Shown: positions 1 through 6,163 of the stretch, piece by piece
Position numbering within the stretch: position 1 is the first letter of the stretch
How the letters are laid out: each line of letters opens with the position of its first letter
NCBI RefSeq assembly: GCF_000160855.1
Contig: NZ_GG700753.1
Span: forward strand, 7,370 to 24,780
Length of the DNA: 17,411 nt
Reading direction: 5' to 3'
Source: Lactobacillus helveticus DSM 20075 = CGMCC 1.1877
GTDB lineage: Bacteria; Bacillota; Bacilli; Lactobacillales; Lactobacillaceae
The notes under the pieces: model-generated
What the model saw: only the letters and a program-made list of their open reading frames with translations
Told to the model about the DNA's origin: nothing
Databases searched by the model: none
Position numbers and translations under genes: made by a program

Positions 1-189
1 GGAGTATATATGTGAGGTAAATACTAGCTTGCAAAATAAAAAAAGTAAGACTATCAGTAAAATATAAATCAGCACTGATATTATAATTAGAATAGCTTGC
101 TTTTTAGAAACTTTTAATTTTTAAATAGCAAGAAAAATACTTAAAACCTAAAGAAAAGTATAAAGAAGCCTATTTCGTATATTACTTTA

Positions 190-248
190 ATGACAAAAAT
201 ATTGTGATTATATAAAATATAGACAAAAATATTGTGATTATATAAAAT
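190..248 (+). promoter_or_regulatory. Two tandem sigma-A-like promoters created by the 30-bp duplication
   Basis: First copy: ATGACA (190-195), 17-nt spacer, TAAAAT (213-218). Second copy: TAGACA (220-225), 17-nt spacer, TAAAAT (243-248). Each hexamer matches the consensus at five of six positions. Both point toward the GlsB-like gene, leaving a leader of roughly 70-100 nt. In such AT-rich DNA chance matches are common, so the call depends on the exact spacing and position. Confidence 0.45.
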
Positions 249-251
249 ATA
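192..251. repeat. 30-bp perfect tandem duplication
   Basis: Positions 192-221 are repeated exactly and without a spacer at 222-251. Each copy carries a promoter-like pair (see 190-248), so the duplication may have doubled the promoter of the downstream small membrane protein gene. Two exact copies and no spacer rule out a CRISPR array. Confidence 0.95.
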
Positions 252-258
252 GATAGTT

Positions 259-275
259 AAGAAAAGCGCTTAATT
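259..275 (+). promoter_or_regulatory. Possible cre (CcpA) site
   Basis: This stretch contains the AAGCGCTT core and fits the general cre pattern WWTGWAARCGYTWNCWW at about 14 of 17 positions. It lies just downstream of the second promoter-like pair, where CcpA binding would block transcription. This is pattern matching only. Confidence 0.25.
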
Positions 276-326
276 AACTGAATAGATTATATAGATATTT
301 CTTTAATGAAAGTAAAGGCGATTAAA

Positions 327-572
327 ATGCTACATTGGATTTGGGTATTAATTGTTGGAGGAGTTATTGGTTTGATTGCTGGAGCTCTTACAGGGCATGG
401 GAAGTCAATGAACTGGATTGCTAATATTTTAGCTGGATTAATTGGTTCCTCATTAGGTCAAGCTTTATTAGGTGCCTGGGGACCTCAAGTTGCTGGCATG
501 GCAATTGTACCGTCAATTTTAGGTGCAGTAATTTTGGTAATCATTGTTGCCTTCGTTGTCAGCAAGTTTTGA
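327..572 (+). CDS. GlsB/YeaQ/YmgE-family (transglycosylase-associated) small membrane protein
   Basis: An 81-residue, very hydrophobic protein with three apparent membrane segments: near the N-terminus (WIWVLIVGGVIGLIAG), in the middle (WIANILAGLIG) and at the C-terminus (MAIVPSILGAVILVIIV). The glycine-rich first helix and the overall size fit the transglycosylase-associated family (YeaQ/YmgE/GlsB). These are general-stress membrane proteins in Firmicutes whose biochemical role is unknown. An in-frame ATG at 306 would add seven residues but has no ribosome binding site. The ATG at 327 is preceded by AAAGG at a reasonable distance and starts directly at the first helix, as usual in the family, so I prefer it. 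The gene stands alone between its duplicated promoter region and a strong terminator. Confidence 0.85.
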   Translation: MLHWIWVLIVGGVIGLIAGALTGHGKSMNWIANILAGLIGSSLGQALLGAWGPQVAGMAIVPSILGAVILVIIVAFVVSKF

Positions 573-598
573 ACTGCATGATATTTATTCAAATAAAA

Positions 599-622
599 AT
601 AAAAATTTAAATAAAAATTTAT
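599..622. repeat. 12-bp near-perfect tandem repeat
   Basis: Two adjacent copies of ATAAAAATTTAA (second copy ends in T) lie between the GlsB-like gene and its terminator. It belongs to the cluster of short duplications in the first 3 kb. Confidence 0.7.
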
Positions 623-639
623 AGTAAGTACTATAAACG

Positions 640-685
640 AAAAGGCTAAATCAAGGATAAAAAATTACTTGGTTTAGCCTTTTTT
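640..685 (+). terminator. Intrinsic terminator of the GlsB-like gene
   Basis: A 16-bp stem: left arm 640-655 pairs with right arm 668-683, with one G-U pair and a 12-nt loop. The right arm runs into a T-tract ending at 685. The left arm begins with four A's, so it may also work from the other side. Confidence 0.9.
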
Positions 686-782
686 GTTGCCCTATTCTCT
701 TAGAAAGAGGGGAGTGAAAGAAGCGTTTTGGTGATAAAAGCCCAAGATTTAAATAGTAAAAATACATAAATTCCTAGAATGA

Positions 783-896
783 GTTAATGCAGATGCTGTT
801 GATGATCAAAAATTCACTTGTTATAAAGTATCTAATGCTGTTTAAGTAGTAAATTTGAAGTATAAAAAGATATTTAATAGTCAGATTAATGATTAA
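783..896 (+). pseudogene. Possible remnant of an unidentified gene
   Basis: One frame reads NADAVDDQKFTCYKVSNAV, then a TAA stop (843-845), then continues VVNLKYKKIFNSQIND before another TAA (894-896). The composition looks protein-like and a single C-to-T change could have made the first stop from CAA. I do not recognise the family, there is no start codon with a ribosome binding site, and chance is a real alternative. Confidence 0.2.
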
Positions 897-942
897 CTGT
901 ATACAACTAATTTAGTTTTTTAATCTGCTTGCCGAGAAAGTA

Positions 943-972
943 CATATTATTTTAACTTGATAAAATAATATG
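943..972. promoter_or_regulatory. Perfect 12-bp inverted repeat, operator-like or hairpin
   Basis: CATATTATTTTA (943-954) and its exact complement (961-972) are separated by 6 nt. The second arm overlaps an extended -10-like element (TGA then TAAAAT, 958-966). Directly downstream comes AGAGGAGG (981-988). The arrangement resembles an autoregulated promoter/operator whose gene has been lost, or a hairpin in the leader of a very short gene. No T-tract follows, so it is not a terminator. Confidence 0.5.
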
Positions 973-1002
973 AGATGAGCAGAGGAGGAAAAAGATAAAT
1001 TT

Positions 1003-1077
1003 ATGCTAAATTTGGCGTATGTTGACCGTTTATGGAGCGAAAATGTAAAAATTACACACAGATGTGAAAGATTTTAA
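1003..1077 (+). other. 24-codon reading frame behind a strong ribosome binding site
   Basis: AGAGGAGG at 981-988 is a near-ideal Shine-Dalgarno sequence. The next ATG (1003) opens a 24-residue frame beginning MLNLAYVDRLW and ending in TAA. The gap from Shine-Dalgarno to ATG is about 14 nt, longer than ideal. It could be the stub of a deleted gene, a leader peptide or chance. I do not recognise the peptide. Confidence 0.25.
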
Positions 1078-1279
1078 ATAAAAACAAATTATAAATGTTT
1101 AAAAATGTTGATATATCAGCGTTTTTTAGGGAAGTAGCATCTACCTATCATTAAAATTATTGTTTTAAATAAAGCATAACCGATAAAATTTCCTACTATT
1201 TATTGATTTATTTTATTGCCAGATTTGGCAGCAAAACAGAGAATTCCTATTAAATACTATTTATGACGTTGTCTTCACT

Positions 1280-1301
1280 AATTCAGCAATAATTCAGCAA
1301 T
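1280..1301. repeat. 11-bp perfect tandem repeat
   Basis: AATTCAGCAAT occurs at 1280-1290 and again immediately at 1291-1301. Confidence 0.9.
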
Positions 1302-1322
1302 TTTTTATAGTTTTATTTCAAG

Positions 1323-1354
1323 CTACCATCTTTTTTCTTTCTACCATCTTTTTT
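1323..1354. repeat. 14-bp direct repeat, 4 nt apart
   Basis: CTACCATCTTTTTT occurs at 1323-1336 and 1341-1354. It looks like an 18-bp duplication that has since diverged by a base at its end. Confidence 0.85.
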
Positions 1355-1397
1355 TATTCATATTAGAACTTAAGGATTAGCTGATGATTGGTGATTC

Positions 1398-1425
1398 GAT
1401 ATGAATCTTTAGATATGAATCTTTA
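1398..1425. repeat. 14-bp perfect tandem repeat
   Basis: GATATGAATCTTTA at 1398-1411 is repeated at 1412-1425. Its last bases also form the start of the next duplication (1422-1463), so two duplications are nested end to end. Confidence 0.95.
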
Positions 1426-1463
1426 TTAGTTATAGTGACACATTTATTAGTTATAGTGACACA
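1422..1463. repeat. 21-bp perfect tandem repeat
   Basis: The 21-bp unit starting TTTATTAGTTATAG and ending GACACA occurs at 1422-1442 and 1443-1463 with no spacer. It overlaps the last four bases of the preceding 14-bp repeat. Confidence 0.95.
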
Positions 1464-1539
1464 TATGCTAATTAATTATAAATCTGCATTATTAAACCAA
1501 TCTTAGTTGATACAAAGAATGTATTATTAAATACAATTC

Positions 1540-1573
1540 AATTACTAGTTTAAATTACTAGTTTACTAGTTTA
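1540..1573. repeat. 13-bp tandem repeat with a third partial copy
   Basis: AATTACTAGTTTA is found at 1540-1552 and 1553-1565. The core TACTAGTTTA appears a third time at 1564-1573. Each copy contains the palindrome ACTAGT. Confidence 0.9.
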
Positions 1574-1591
1574 ATAGACAATTCTATTTTT

Positions 1592-1627
1592 AGCAGCATG
1601 ATTTATCTAATGATATATTATGCTGCT
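1592..1627. other. Strong hairpin, 16-bp stem with TAAT loop
   Basis: Positions 1592-1607 pair with 1612-1627, with one mismatch and one G-U pair, leaving a 4-nt loop. The outer eight pairs (AGCAGCAT/ATGCTGCT) are perfect. No T-tract follows. It could be a structured RNA, a former mobile-element end or a worn terminator. Confidence 0.6.
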
Positions 1628-1631
1628 GCAT

Positions 1632-1661
1632 AGTTTTATTTAAATGGTAATAAATAAAACT
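1632..1661. other. Second adjacent hairpin, perfect 11-bp stem
   Basis: AGTTTTATTTA (1632-1642) is exactly complementary to 1651-1661 across an 8-nt loop. It begins only 4 nt after the preceding hairpin ends. The downstream GGTTTTC is too short to be a good terminator tract. Confidence 0.6.
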
Positions 1662-1757
1662 GGTTTTCAAAATTTAAATTGTTCATCTTATAAAATTAAC
1701 AAATTAATTATCAATTAAAAATAATGAACTGGACCGTAGAATTGCGATCTCAGCATT

Positions 1758-1832
1758 CATAAAAATGAAAAAGATCATTTAGTTAATCAAAATCACAAAA
1801 AGAAAAAGCATAAAAAAGATTTGCTAATCTAA
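1758..1832 (+). pseudogene. Possible lysine/histidine-rich C-terminal gene remnant
   Basis: One frame gives a very polar tail (HKNEKDHLVNQNH, then a KKKKHKK cluster, DLLI and TAA at 1830-1832). Upstream the frame is closed by TAG near 1742. It may be the end of a dead gene; A-rich DNA alone can produce lysine-rich frames, so confidence is low. Confidence 0.15.
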
Positions 1833-1948
1833 ATACTAAAAAATGACTTCTGTCCAGATATTGAGATAATTTCTATAGTTTACTTTACATAATATGAATT
1901 ATGCGCAGATATGCTTTAGAAATATTTCAATCTCTTTTATGCTCTTCT

Positions 1949-2663
1949 TTATTTTAATAATTCTATTTTCTTATTATTTTTCAATGCGTTTTTCAATGCG
2001 TTTTTCAATGCATTAATATAAATCATATTTATAATAGCCAGCAATAATATTACAGCTATCCATATTGTTTTTAAGATTAGAAACTTTTGTAGGAATGCTG
2101 AAACAATTGCACCAATTCCAAATGAAATAACTAATAACATGTAATTGACAGCTGCCGTATGCTGACTTTTATCCTCACCAAAGAAAAATGCGCTCCAAGC
2201 AACAACGGATTTTTTTAGATTTCCAGTTGTAAATGCATTATTATATCCCATTCCTTCAATTTTTCTGAATGATGCATTTTGAATTGCTAATCCAAATGCA
2301 ATCGCTGGCACAATGTAATAATTGGGAACGCTACGTGGCAAAAAAACTACAATCAAGCAAATAGCTAAAATTGGAAATAAACAAAATACTCTCCAATAAT
2401 AGCCTTTAACATATTTATGGAATAATCCTACTACAAGTAATCCCACGATAAATGTACTTGCTCGGTTAATCATACCAGGTATATTATGATTTGCTAAAGA
2501 AGAACTAAAGAATATGATGTTTCCAGTTTGTCCTGCAGAAAGCGTATGTCCCCCTTTGAATATATGTATACGCATCGACAAAACCACCACAAAAAGTAAG
2601 AGCGCATGCTAATTGTCGTGATTCTGCTGGACGCTGATAATTAAAAATCTCTTTTAACCTCAT
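1949..2663 (-). pseudogene. DUF1275/YoaK-family membrane protein, broken by a +1 frameshift
   Basis: Two overlapping minus-strand frames join into one protein if one G is removed from the five-base C-run at 2550-2554 (+ strand). The restored reading is CGGFVDAYTYIQRG followed by HTLSAGQTGN, which is the N-terminal hallmark of the DUF1275 (YoaK) family of multi-pass membrane proteins of unknown function. The remaining frame has several hydrophobic segments and the second family element (NAFTTGNLKKSV). From ATG at 2663 to the stop is 715 nt, one more than a multiple of three, as expected for a single insertion; restored length is about 237 residues. The ATG at 2663 is preceded by AGAGGGG about 12 nt upstream; a TTG at 2699 is an unlikely alternative. 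The C-terminus carries the NALK repeat expansion. Probably inactive, unless the G-run varies between cells. Confidence 0.8.
1977..2012. repeat. Triple 12-bp tandem repeat inside the DUF1275 pseudogene
   Basis: TTTTTCAATGCG is present at 1977-1988 and 1989-2000, with a third copy ending in A at 2001-2012. Being a multiple of three, it encodes a repeated tetrapeptide (NALK three times) near the C-terminus of the minus-strand protein. Confidence 0.95.
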
Positions 2664-2695
2664 TTTGTAATAATTCCCCTCTTTGATTTTTATAG

Positions 2696-2741
2696 CCAAA
2701 ATACATTATAAACTTTGCCCAAAATACATTATAAACTTTGC
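2696..2741. repeat. 23-bp perfect tandem repeat
   Basis: The 23-bp unit starting CCAAAATACATTA and ending ACTTTGC is present at 2696-2718 and 2719-2741 without a spacer, just upstream of the DUF1275 gene start on the minus strand. It may have duplicated part of that gene's promoter region. Confidence 0.95.
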
Positions 2742-2873
2742 ATAGAACAAAAATGTAAAGTTTTTTTAGAATATCTTAAAATAAAGAATCAAAATATTTA
2801 ATTTTATAGAGTTTTTGAGTTAAAATTGCCTAAATGGAATCACGGGATAAGGGTCAATAAAGTGTTTGTATTA

Positions 2874-2929
2874 ATATCTAATATTCTTATATCTAATATT
2901 TTAATATTTAATATTTAATATTTAATATA
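2874..2929. repeat. 12-bp repeat followed by a heptamer (TAATATT) array
   Basis: ATATCTAATATT occurs at 2874-2885 and 2889-2900. Then TAATATT runs at 2902-2908, 2909-2915 and 2916-2922, with a near-copy at 2923-2929. A 7-bp period like this is prone to slippage and may bend or melt DNA upstream of the XRE gene. Confidence 0.9.
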
Positions 2930-2941
2930 GTGTAAGTTAAT

Positions 2942-2955
2942 ACTATTAAAATAGT
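2942..2955. promoter_or_regulatory. Palindrome ACTATT-AA-AATAGT upstream of the XRE gene
   Basis: A perfect 6-bp inverted repeat with a 2-nt centre lies about 75 nt upstream of the XRE gene start. XRE regulators often bind such palindromes in their own promoters, so autoregulation is possible. AT-rich DNA makes chance palindromes frequent. Confidence 0.3.
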
Positions 2956-3030
2956 GTATTCATTTTATCCTAAAACTTTTATAGTCTATACCTATAAGGG
3001 TACAAGTAACTTGAAAGGATCGAATGCTTT

Positions 3031-3384
3031 GTGAATATTAATTTAGGAGAAGAAATTTCTCGTAGAAGACGTGAACAAAAACTTACACAGGAGGATTTAG
3101 CTGAACTTAGCGATCTTTCAGTTAATTTTATTTCACGTTTAGAAAGAACTAAGGATCAAAATATTAGTATTCAAAAGCTTGATTCAATAGCTCGAGCTTT
3201 GAACACTAATACACCAGATATTATTAACAATGCCTACTCTGCTACAAATGTTAAGCCAGAGAGTCATGTTAACAATACACCTATTTTCATTCAAAAAGTT
3301 ACTAATGAGCTAAGAAAATTACCAGATGATCAAGCTGAACGAGTATGCAAATCTCTCATCGTGCTTTTAAAAGAAATGAAGTAA
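3031..3384 (+). CDS. XRE-family transcriptional regulator (HTH_3)
   Basis: A 117-residue protein with a helix-turn-helix of the XRE/Cro type at about residues 5-60. The pattern is clear: LGEEISRRRREQKLTQEDLA, then LSVNFISRLE as recognition helix, then QKLDSIARALN. A polar linker follows (about 65-85), and then a short helical C-terminus (QKVTNELRKLPDDQAERVCKSL) that may mediate dimerisation. There is no peptidase or sugar-binding domain. It starts at GTG, preceded by AAAGGA at 3014-3019; the nearby ATG at 3023 is out of frame. No obvious target gene is adjacent except the divergent DUF1275 pseudogene. Stand-alone regulators like this occur in lactobacilli both as core genes and as leftovers of mobile elements, and the sequence does not say which. 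Confidence 0.85.
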   Translation: MNINLGEEISRRRREQKLTQEDLAELSDLSVNFISRLERTKDQNISIQKLDSIARALNTNTPDIINNAYSATNVKPESHVNNTPIFIQKVTNELRKLPDDQAERVCKSLIVLLKEMK

Positions 3385-3415
3385 AAAAAGAGTTGCAAAA
3401 ATGCAACTCTTTTTT
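3384..3415. terminator. Bidirectional terminator shared by the XRE and cyclophilin genes
   Basis: Fourteen perfect base pairs (3384-3397 with 3402-3415) enclose a 4-nt AAAA loop, with A- and T-tracts on both sides. The stem overlaps the stop codons of both convergent genes (XRE TAA at 3382-3384, cyclophilin stop at 3414-3416), so a single compact element ends both transcripts. Confidence 0.95.
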
Positions 3416-3998
3416 AGTCTTGAATCTCTACTTCATCAATAGTTACGTCTTCTAATGGCTTATCCATTTTATTTTTCTTTACTTTAGCAATTTCATCAAC
3501 TACATCCATGCCATCGATCACTTGACCGAAAACAGTATGACGACCATCTAACCAAGGAGTTCCCCCCTGCTTATAGGCATGAATAATTTCTTTAGGATAA
3601 CCAGCTGGCTCCATTTGTTTGATATAACGTTTAGGCATATTTTTATTTTGCACAATAAAGAATTGACTACCATTAGTATTAGGACCTGAATTAGCCATTG
3701 ATAAAGCACCACGAAGATTAAATAAATCACGTGAAAATTCATCTTCAAAAGGATGTCCCCAAATACTAGTACCACCTGTACCGTTTCCTTCGGGATCACC
3801 ACCTTGAATCATAAAATCACTGATTACTCGGTGAAAAATAGTAACATTGTAGTAACTTTTTTTTGCTAATCGAACAAAGTTTTCGACAGTCATTGGTGCT
3901 TGATCTGGAAATAATTGAATTGTGATGTTACCATGATTGGTTTTAAGAACTGCACGAGGACCTTTGACGTTTTCTAAATCTAACTGTGGGTATGACAT
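3414..3998 (-). CDS. ppiB: Cyclophilin-type peptidyl-prolyl cis-trans isomerase
   Basis: A 194-residue single-domain cyclophilin. It catalyses cis-trans isomerisation of proline peptide bonds and helps protein folding. There is no signal peptide or lipobox, so it should be cytoplasmic. Family motifs are clear: FHRVISDFMIQGGD at residues 55-68 with catalytic Arg57 and Gln65, MANSGPNTNGSQFFI at 101-115, and WLDGRHTVFGQVIDGMDVV at 149-167 with His154. Between the last two is an insertion of about 30 residues (116-148), longer than in E. coli PpiB and, from memory, common in lactobacilli. The start ATG follows AAAGGAGA at an ideal distance. It is downstream of ppaC but separated from it by a hairpin terminator, so it is probably transcribed on its own or by read-through. 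Confidence 0.95.
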   Translation of the reverse strand: MSYPQLDLENVKGPRAVLKTNHGNITIQLFPDQAPMTVENFVRLAKKSYYNVTIFHRVISDFMIQGGDPEGNGTGGTSIWGHPFEDEFSRDLFNLRGALSMANSGPNTNGSQFFIVQNKNMPKRYIKQMEPAGYPKEIIHAYKQGGTPWLDGRHTVFGQVIDGMDVVDEIAKVKKNKMDKPLEDVTIDEVEIQD

Positions 3999-4027
3999 AA
4001 TATATCTCCTTTTTAATAATTTAAGAT

Positions 4028-4062
4028 AAAAAATGACTAGGATATGCCCCTAGTCATTTTTT
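4028..4062 (-). terminator. Terminator of ppaC
   Basis: AAAAAATGACTAG (4028-4040) pairs perfectly with 4050-4062 around a 9-nt loop. On the minus strand the stem runs into T's, placing the element between ppaC and ppiB and about 20 nt beyond the ppaC stop codon. Confidence 0.9.
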
Positions 4063-4082
4063 ATTAAGCAGTATCTAAAGAA

Positions 4083-5018
4083 TTAACCTTCAAAAGCTTC
4101 TGTCAATGGTGGAACTACTTGCTTTTTACGTGATACAACACCAGGTAACTTAACTTCTGAATCATTAAGCTTCTTATCAAAAGCTTTTTCAAATAATTCT
4201 TTAGTTTCATCAGAACCGACTACTAAAGCTTCAGAGTCAGAATCAAGAATATTAGTGATTAAAAGCATGAACATATCATAACCGTTATCGTTTGCTGATG
4301 CTTCCATAGCCTTTAAAAAGGCATCCTTGCGTTCTAAAGCTTCTGGTAGGTCAACTACATTGATTTGTGCTACACGTACATTGTGACCGTTTAAAGCGAA
4401 GCTCTTAGCATCTAAATCAATCAATTCCTCTTCTGATTTATCACTGATGTTAGTACCTGCCTTAAGCATTGCTAAACCATATTCTTTGTAATCAACGTTG
4501 GCAATTTTAGCTAATGCTTCAACAGCCTTTTTATCATCATCAGTAGTAGTTGGTGACTTAAGAAGTAAAGTATCTGAAATGATAGCTGAAAGCATTAATC
4601 CAGCAAGCTTTTCAGGAATTTCAATACCGTTTTCGTTAAACATCTTCCAAACAATAGTTGAAGTACAACCCATTGGTTCAGCACGGTAGTACAAAGGATC
4701 TGCAGTGTTAAAGTTCATAATTCTGTGGTGATCAACAACATGAGTAACTTTAACCTTATCAATGTCTGAGACACTTTGTTGAGGTTCGTTGTGGTCAACC
4801 AACATAACAGCGTTAACTTCTGGAGCAGCTTTCTTAATAACACGAGGAGCTTCAAAACCAAATTTCTTAAGGGCATATGCAGTTTCGTCATTAGGTTCAC
4901 CTAAAGCGACTGCTTCAGTATTGTAACCTAATTTATTTTGTAAGTATGAAAATGCAATGGCAGTACCAATAGCATCAGTATCTGGATTTTGGTGTCCGAA
5001 AACAAATTCTTTTTCCAT
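4083..5018 (-). CDS. ppaC: Manganese-dependent inorganic pyrophosphatase (family II)
   Basis: A 311-residue DHH-family enzyme that hydrolyses pyrophosphate to phosphate, pulling nucleic acid and activation reactions forward. Metal ligands fall exactly at the family II numbering: His9, Asp13 and Asp15 ([11 protein letters not shown]), Asp75 (VDHNE), His97 within DHH (VVDHHR), and Asp149 (IISDT). The C-terminal DHHA2 domain carries the substrate-binding SRKKQ at 296-300. Length is as usual for the family, with no CBS insert, so regulation by adenine nucleotides through CBS domains is not expected. ATG follows AGAGG. It lies only 32 nt downstream of the LysR gene with no terminator between, so the two may be co-transcribed. 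Confidence 0.97.
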   Translation of the reverse strand: MEKEFVFGHQNPDTDAIGTAIAFSYLQNKLGYNTEAVALGEPNDETAYALKKFGFEAPRVIKKAAPEVNAVMLVDHNEPQQSVSDIDKVKVTHVVDHHRIMNFNTADPLYYRAEPMGCTSTIVWKMFNENGIEIPEKLAGLMLSAIISDTLLLKSPTTTDDDKKAVEALAKIANVDYKEYGLAMLKAGTNISDKSEEELIDLDAKSFALNGHNVRVAQINVVDLPEALERKDAFLKAMEASANDNGYDMFMLLITNILDSDSEALVVGSDETKELFEKAFDKKLNDSEVKLPGVVSRKKQVVPPLTEAFEG

Positions 5019-5050
5019 TGAATAAATTGCCTCTTTTTCTAACTTTTTAT

Positions 5051-6013
5051 TTAATCTACTAATAGTTTACTAAAATTCTGGTGCTTGTCCAAGAACTTTT
5101 CCCATTCTTTTAAGAGATTTTGCATTCTAGGAATTTCAAGTTTACCTTTACGGTAAACATAAGAGATGGTAAATCCATGTTCTTCTTTTAGATAAATTGG
5201 AGTTAAATTGGTTGAATCAATTTCATAACGATGGGCGTCATAATAAGATTGTGTAATAAAAGTATCGTAATCTGAATTCTCAGCCATTTTGATTAATTCC
5301 TTAGTAGATCCAATTTTGATAGGAATAATCGGTTTGTTCTTCTTTCCGAAGTAACCATGCATCAAAGGAGTTAAATAGAAATTATCAGGATATGCAACCC
5401 ATTTTATATTTACAAAACGTGAAACTGGGTAAGATTCTCCAGCTTCAAAAGTTGTTTTATGAGTTAAAATTACTAATTTATCGTCATAAAAACTCTCGTA
5501 GTTATATTGATGACGTAAATTAGTGTCTTCTTTCTTAGTGTTGTCAGGCAAATACATAATAGCCATATCGACTTGATTAGTATCTAGTCTACGCCACAAT
5601 TCCTTACGATCAAAATAGTTAATAGTAAAGGTTACATCTGGGTATTTCTTGTTAAATTCACCTAAAAATTGGTAAAAAATATTTGATTGAAGTGAATTCA
5701 AAATCCCTACAGAAATATGGCCTTTATCTGCTTGAGTATATTCTTGAATATCACTTACAACTCCATTGATAGTATTAAGCAATTCAACCGCAGCAGTTTC
5801 CATTTCTTTCCCTGCTTCAGTCAAATATAATTTCTTTCCCATCTGACCAAATAGTGGAGCACCAATAGCGTGCTCGAGCTTCTTTACTTGCTGAGTTAAT
5901 GCAGGTTGAGTAATACCCAAAATTTGAGCTGCTTGGGTATAGTTCATTGTATCAATCAGTTGTAAAAAATAATGTAATGATTTGGCTGACAATATTGTAT
6001 CAGTTTTAGGCAT
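5051..6013 (-). CDS. LysR-family transcriptional regulator
   Basis: A 320-residue LysR-type regulator. The winged helix-turn-helix is at the N-terminus ([20 protein letters not shown] then [13 protein letters not shown], about residues 12-50, with LTEAGKEM closing it). A two-lobed periplasmic-binding-like effector domain follows from about residue 90 ([14 protein letters not shown] onward). The effector cannot be told from sequence. I place the start at ATG 6013 (MPKTDT), preceded by a purine-rich GAAAGAAG; an in-frame TTG at 6034 would add seven residues but has no ribosome binding site. Upstream, TTATG (6044-6048) and CATAA (6062-6066) form an inverted repeat with a 13-nt spacer, compatible with autoregulation. 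The 32-nt gap to ppaC suggests an operon, although a regulatory link to pyrophosphatase is only inference. Confidence 0.9.
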   Translation of the reverse strand: MPKTDTILSAKSLHYFLQLIDTMNYTQAAQILGITQPALTQQVKKLEHAIGAPLFGQMGKKLYLTEAGKEMETAAVELLNTINGVVSDIQEYTQADKGHISVGILNSLQSNIFYQFLGEFNKKYPDVTFTINYFDRKELWRRLDTNQVDMAIMYLPDNTKKEDTNLRHQYNYESFYDDKLVILTHKTTFEAGESYPVSRFVNIKWVAYPDNFYLTPLMHGYFGKKNKPIIPIKIGSTKELIKMAENSDYDTFITQSYYDAHRYEIDSTNLTPIYLKEEHGFTISYVYRKGKLEIPRMQNLLKEWEKFLDKHQNFSKLLVD

Positions 6014-6085
6014 AACAATTATCTTCTTTCTCAAAATTTCATTTTATGATAAGTCATGTCCCATAACATAATTTATTATCTATCC

Positions 6086-6133
6086 AAAAAGAAATAGTGT
6101 CAAAACAAATGTCTCAGCACTATTTTTCTTTTT
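6086..6133 (-). terminator. Terminator of the parE-parC operon
   Basis: AAATAGTG (6092-6099) pairs with CACTATTT (6118-6125) around an 18-nt loop. A-rich left flank and T-rich right flank can extend the stem with a bulge. On the minus strand the stem is followed by CTTTTTGG. It lies about 40 nt past the parC stop and also insulates the LysR promoter. Confidence 0.75.
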
Positions 6134-6163
6134 ATAAAATGTTATTAAATAATAAACAAAATA

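Larger units (their letters stand above)
1..305. other. AT-rich non-coding leader upstream of the GlsB-like gene
   Basis: I see no convincing gene here in either strand. The stretch is very AT-rich. It holds the 30-bp tandem duplication and promoter-like elements described separately (190-251) and a possible CcpA site (259-275). A weak inverted pair CTTGCT (near 94) / AGCAAG (near 127) has a long loop and no T-tract, so I do not call it a terminator. Confidence 0.5.
686..1948. other. 1.26-kb gene-free decayed region
   Basis: No intact gene is visible on either strand. What it holds, each listed separately: two short protein-like remnants (783-896, 1758-1832), a perfect 12-bp inverted repeat followed by a strong ribosome-binding-like sequence and a 24-codon reading frame (943-1077), several short tandem duplications (1280-1573), and two adjacent stable hairpins (1592-1662). 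It reads like an accessory segment whose genes have been lost by mutation and small deletions. Confidence 0.6.
2664..3030. other. AT-rich divergent intergenic region between DUF1275 and XRE genes
   Basis: No gene is seen. It contains the 23-bp duplication (2696-2741), the heptamer array (2874-2929) and a 14-bp palindrome (2942-2955). It must hold the start signals for the divergent minus-strand DUF1275 and plus-strand XRE genes, but no promoter pair stands out from the AT background. Confidence 0.5.

Noticed and set aside
192..251. Possible CRISPR-like repeats
   Set aside because: Only two copies, directly adjacent with no spacer, and no cas genes; it is a simple tandem duplication.
2505..2699. 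Separate small minus-strand gene of 64 codons
   Set aside because: Its first part is the true N-terminus of the DUF1275 protein; the end is out-of-frame reading after the extra G. It is merged into the pseudogene.
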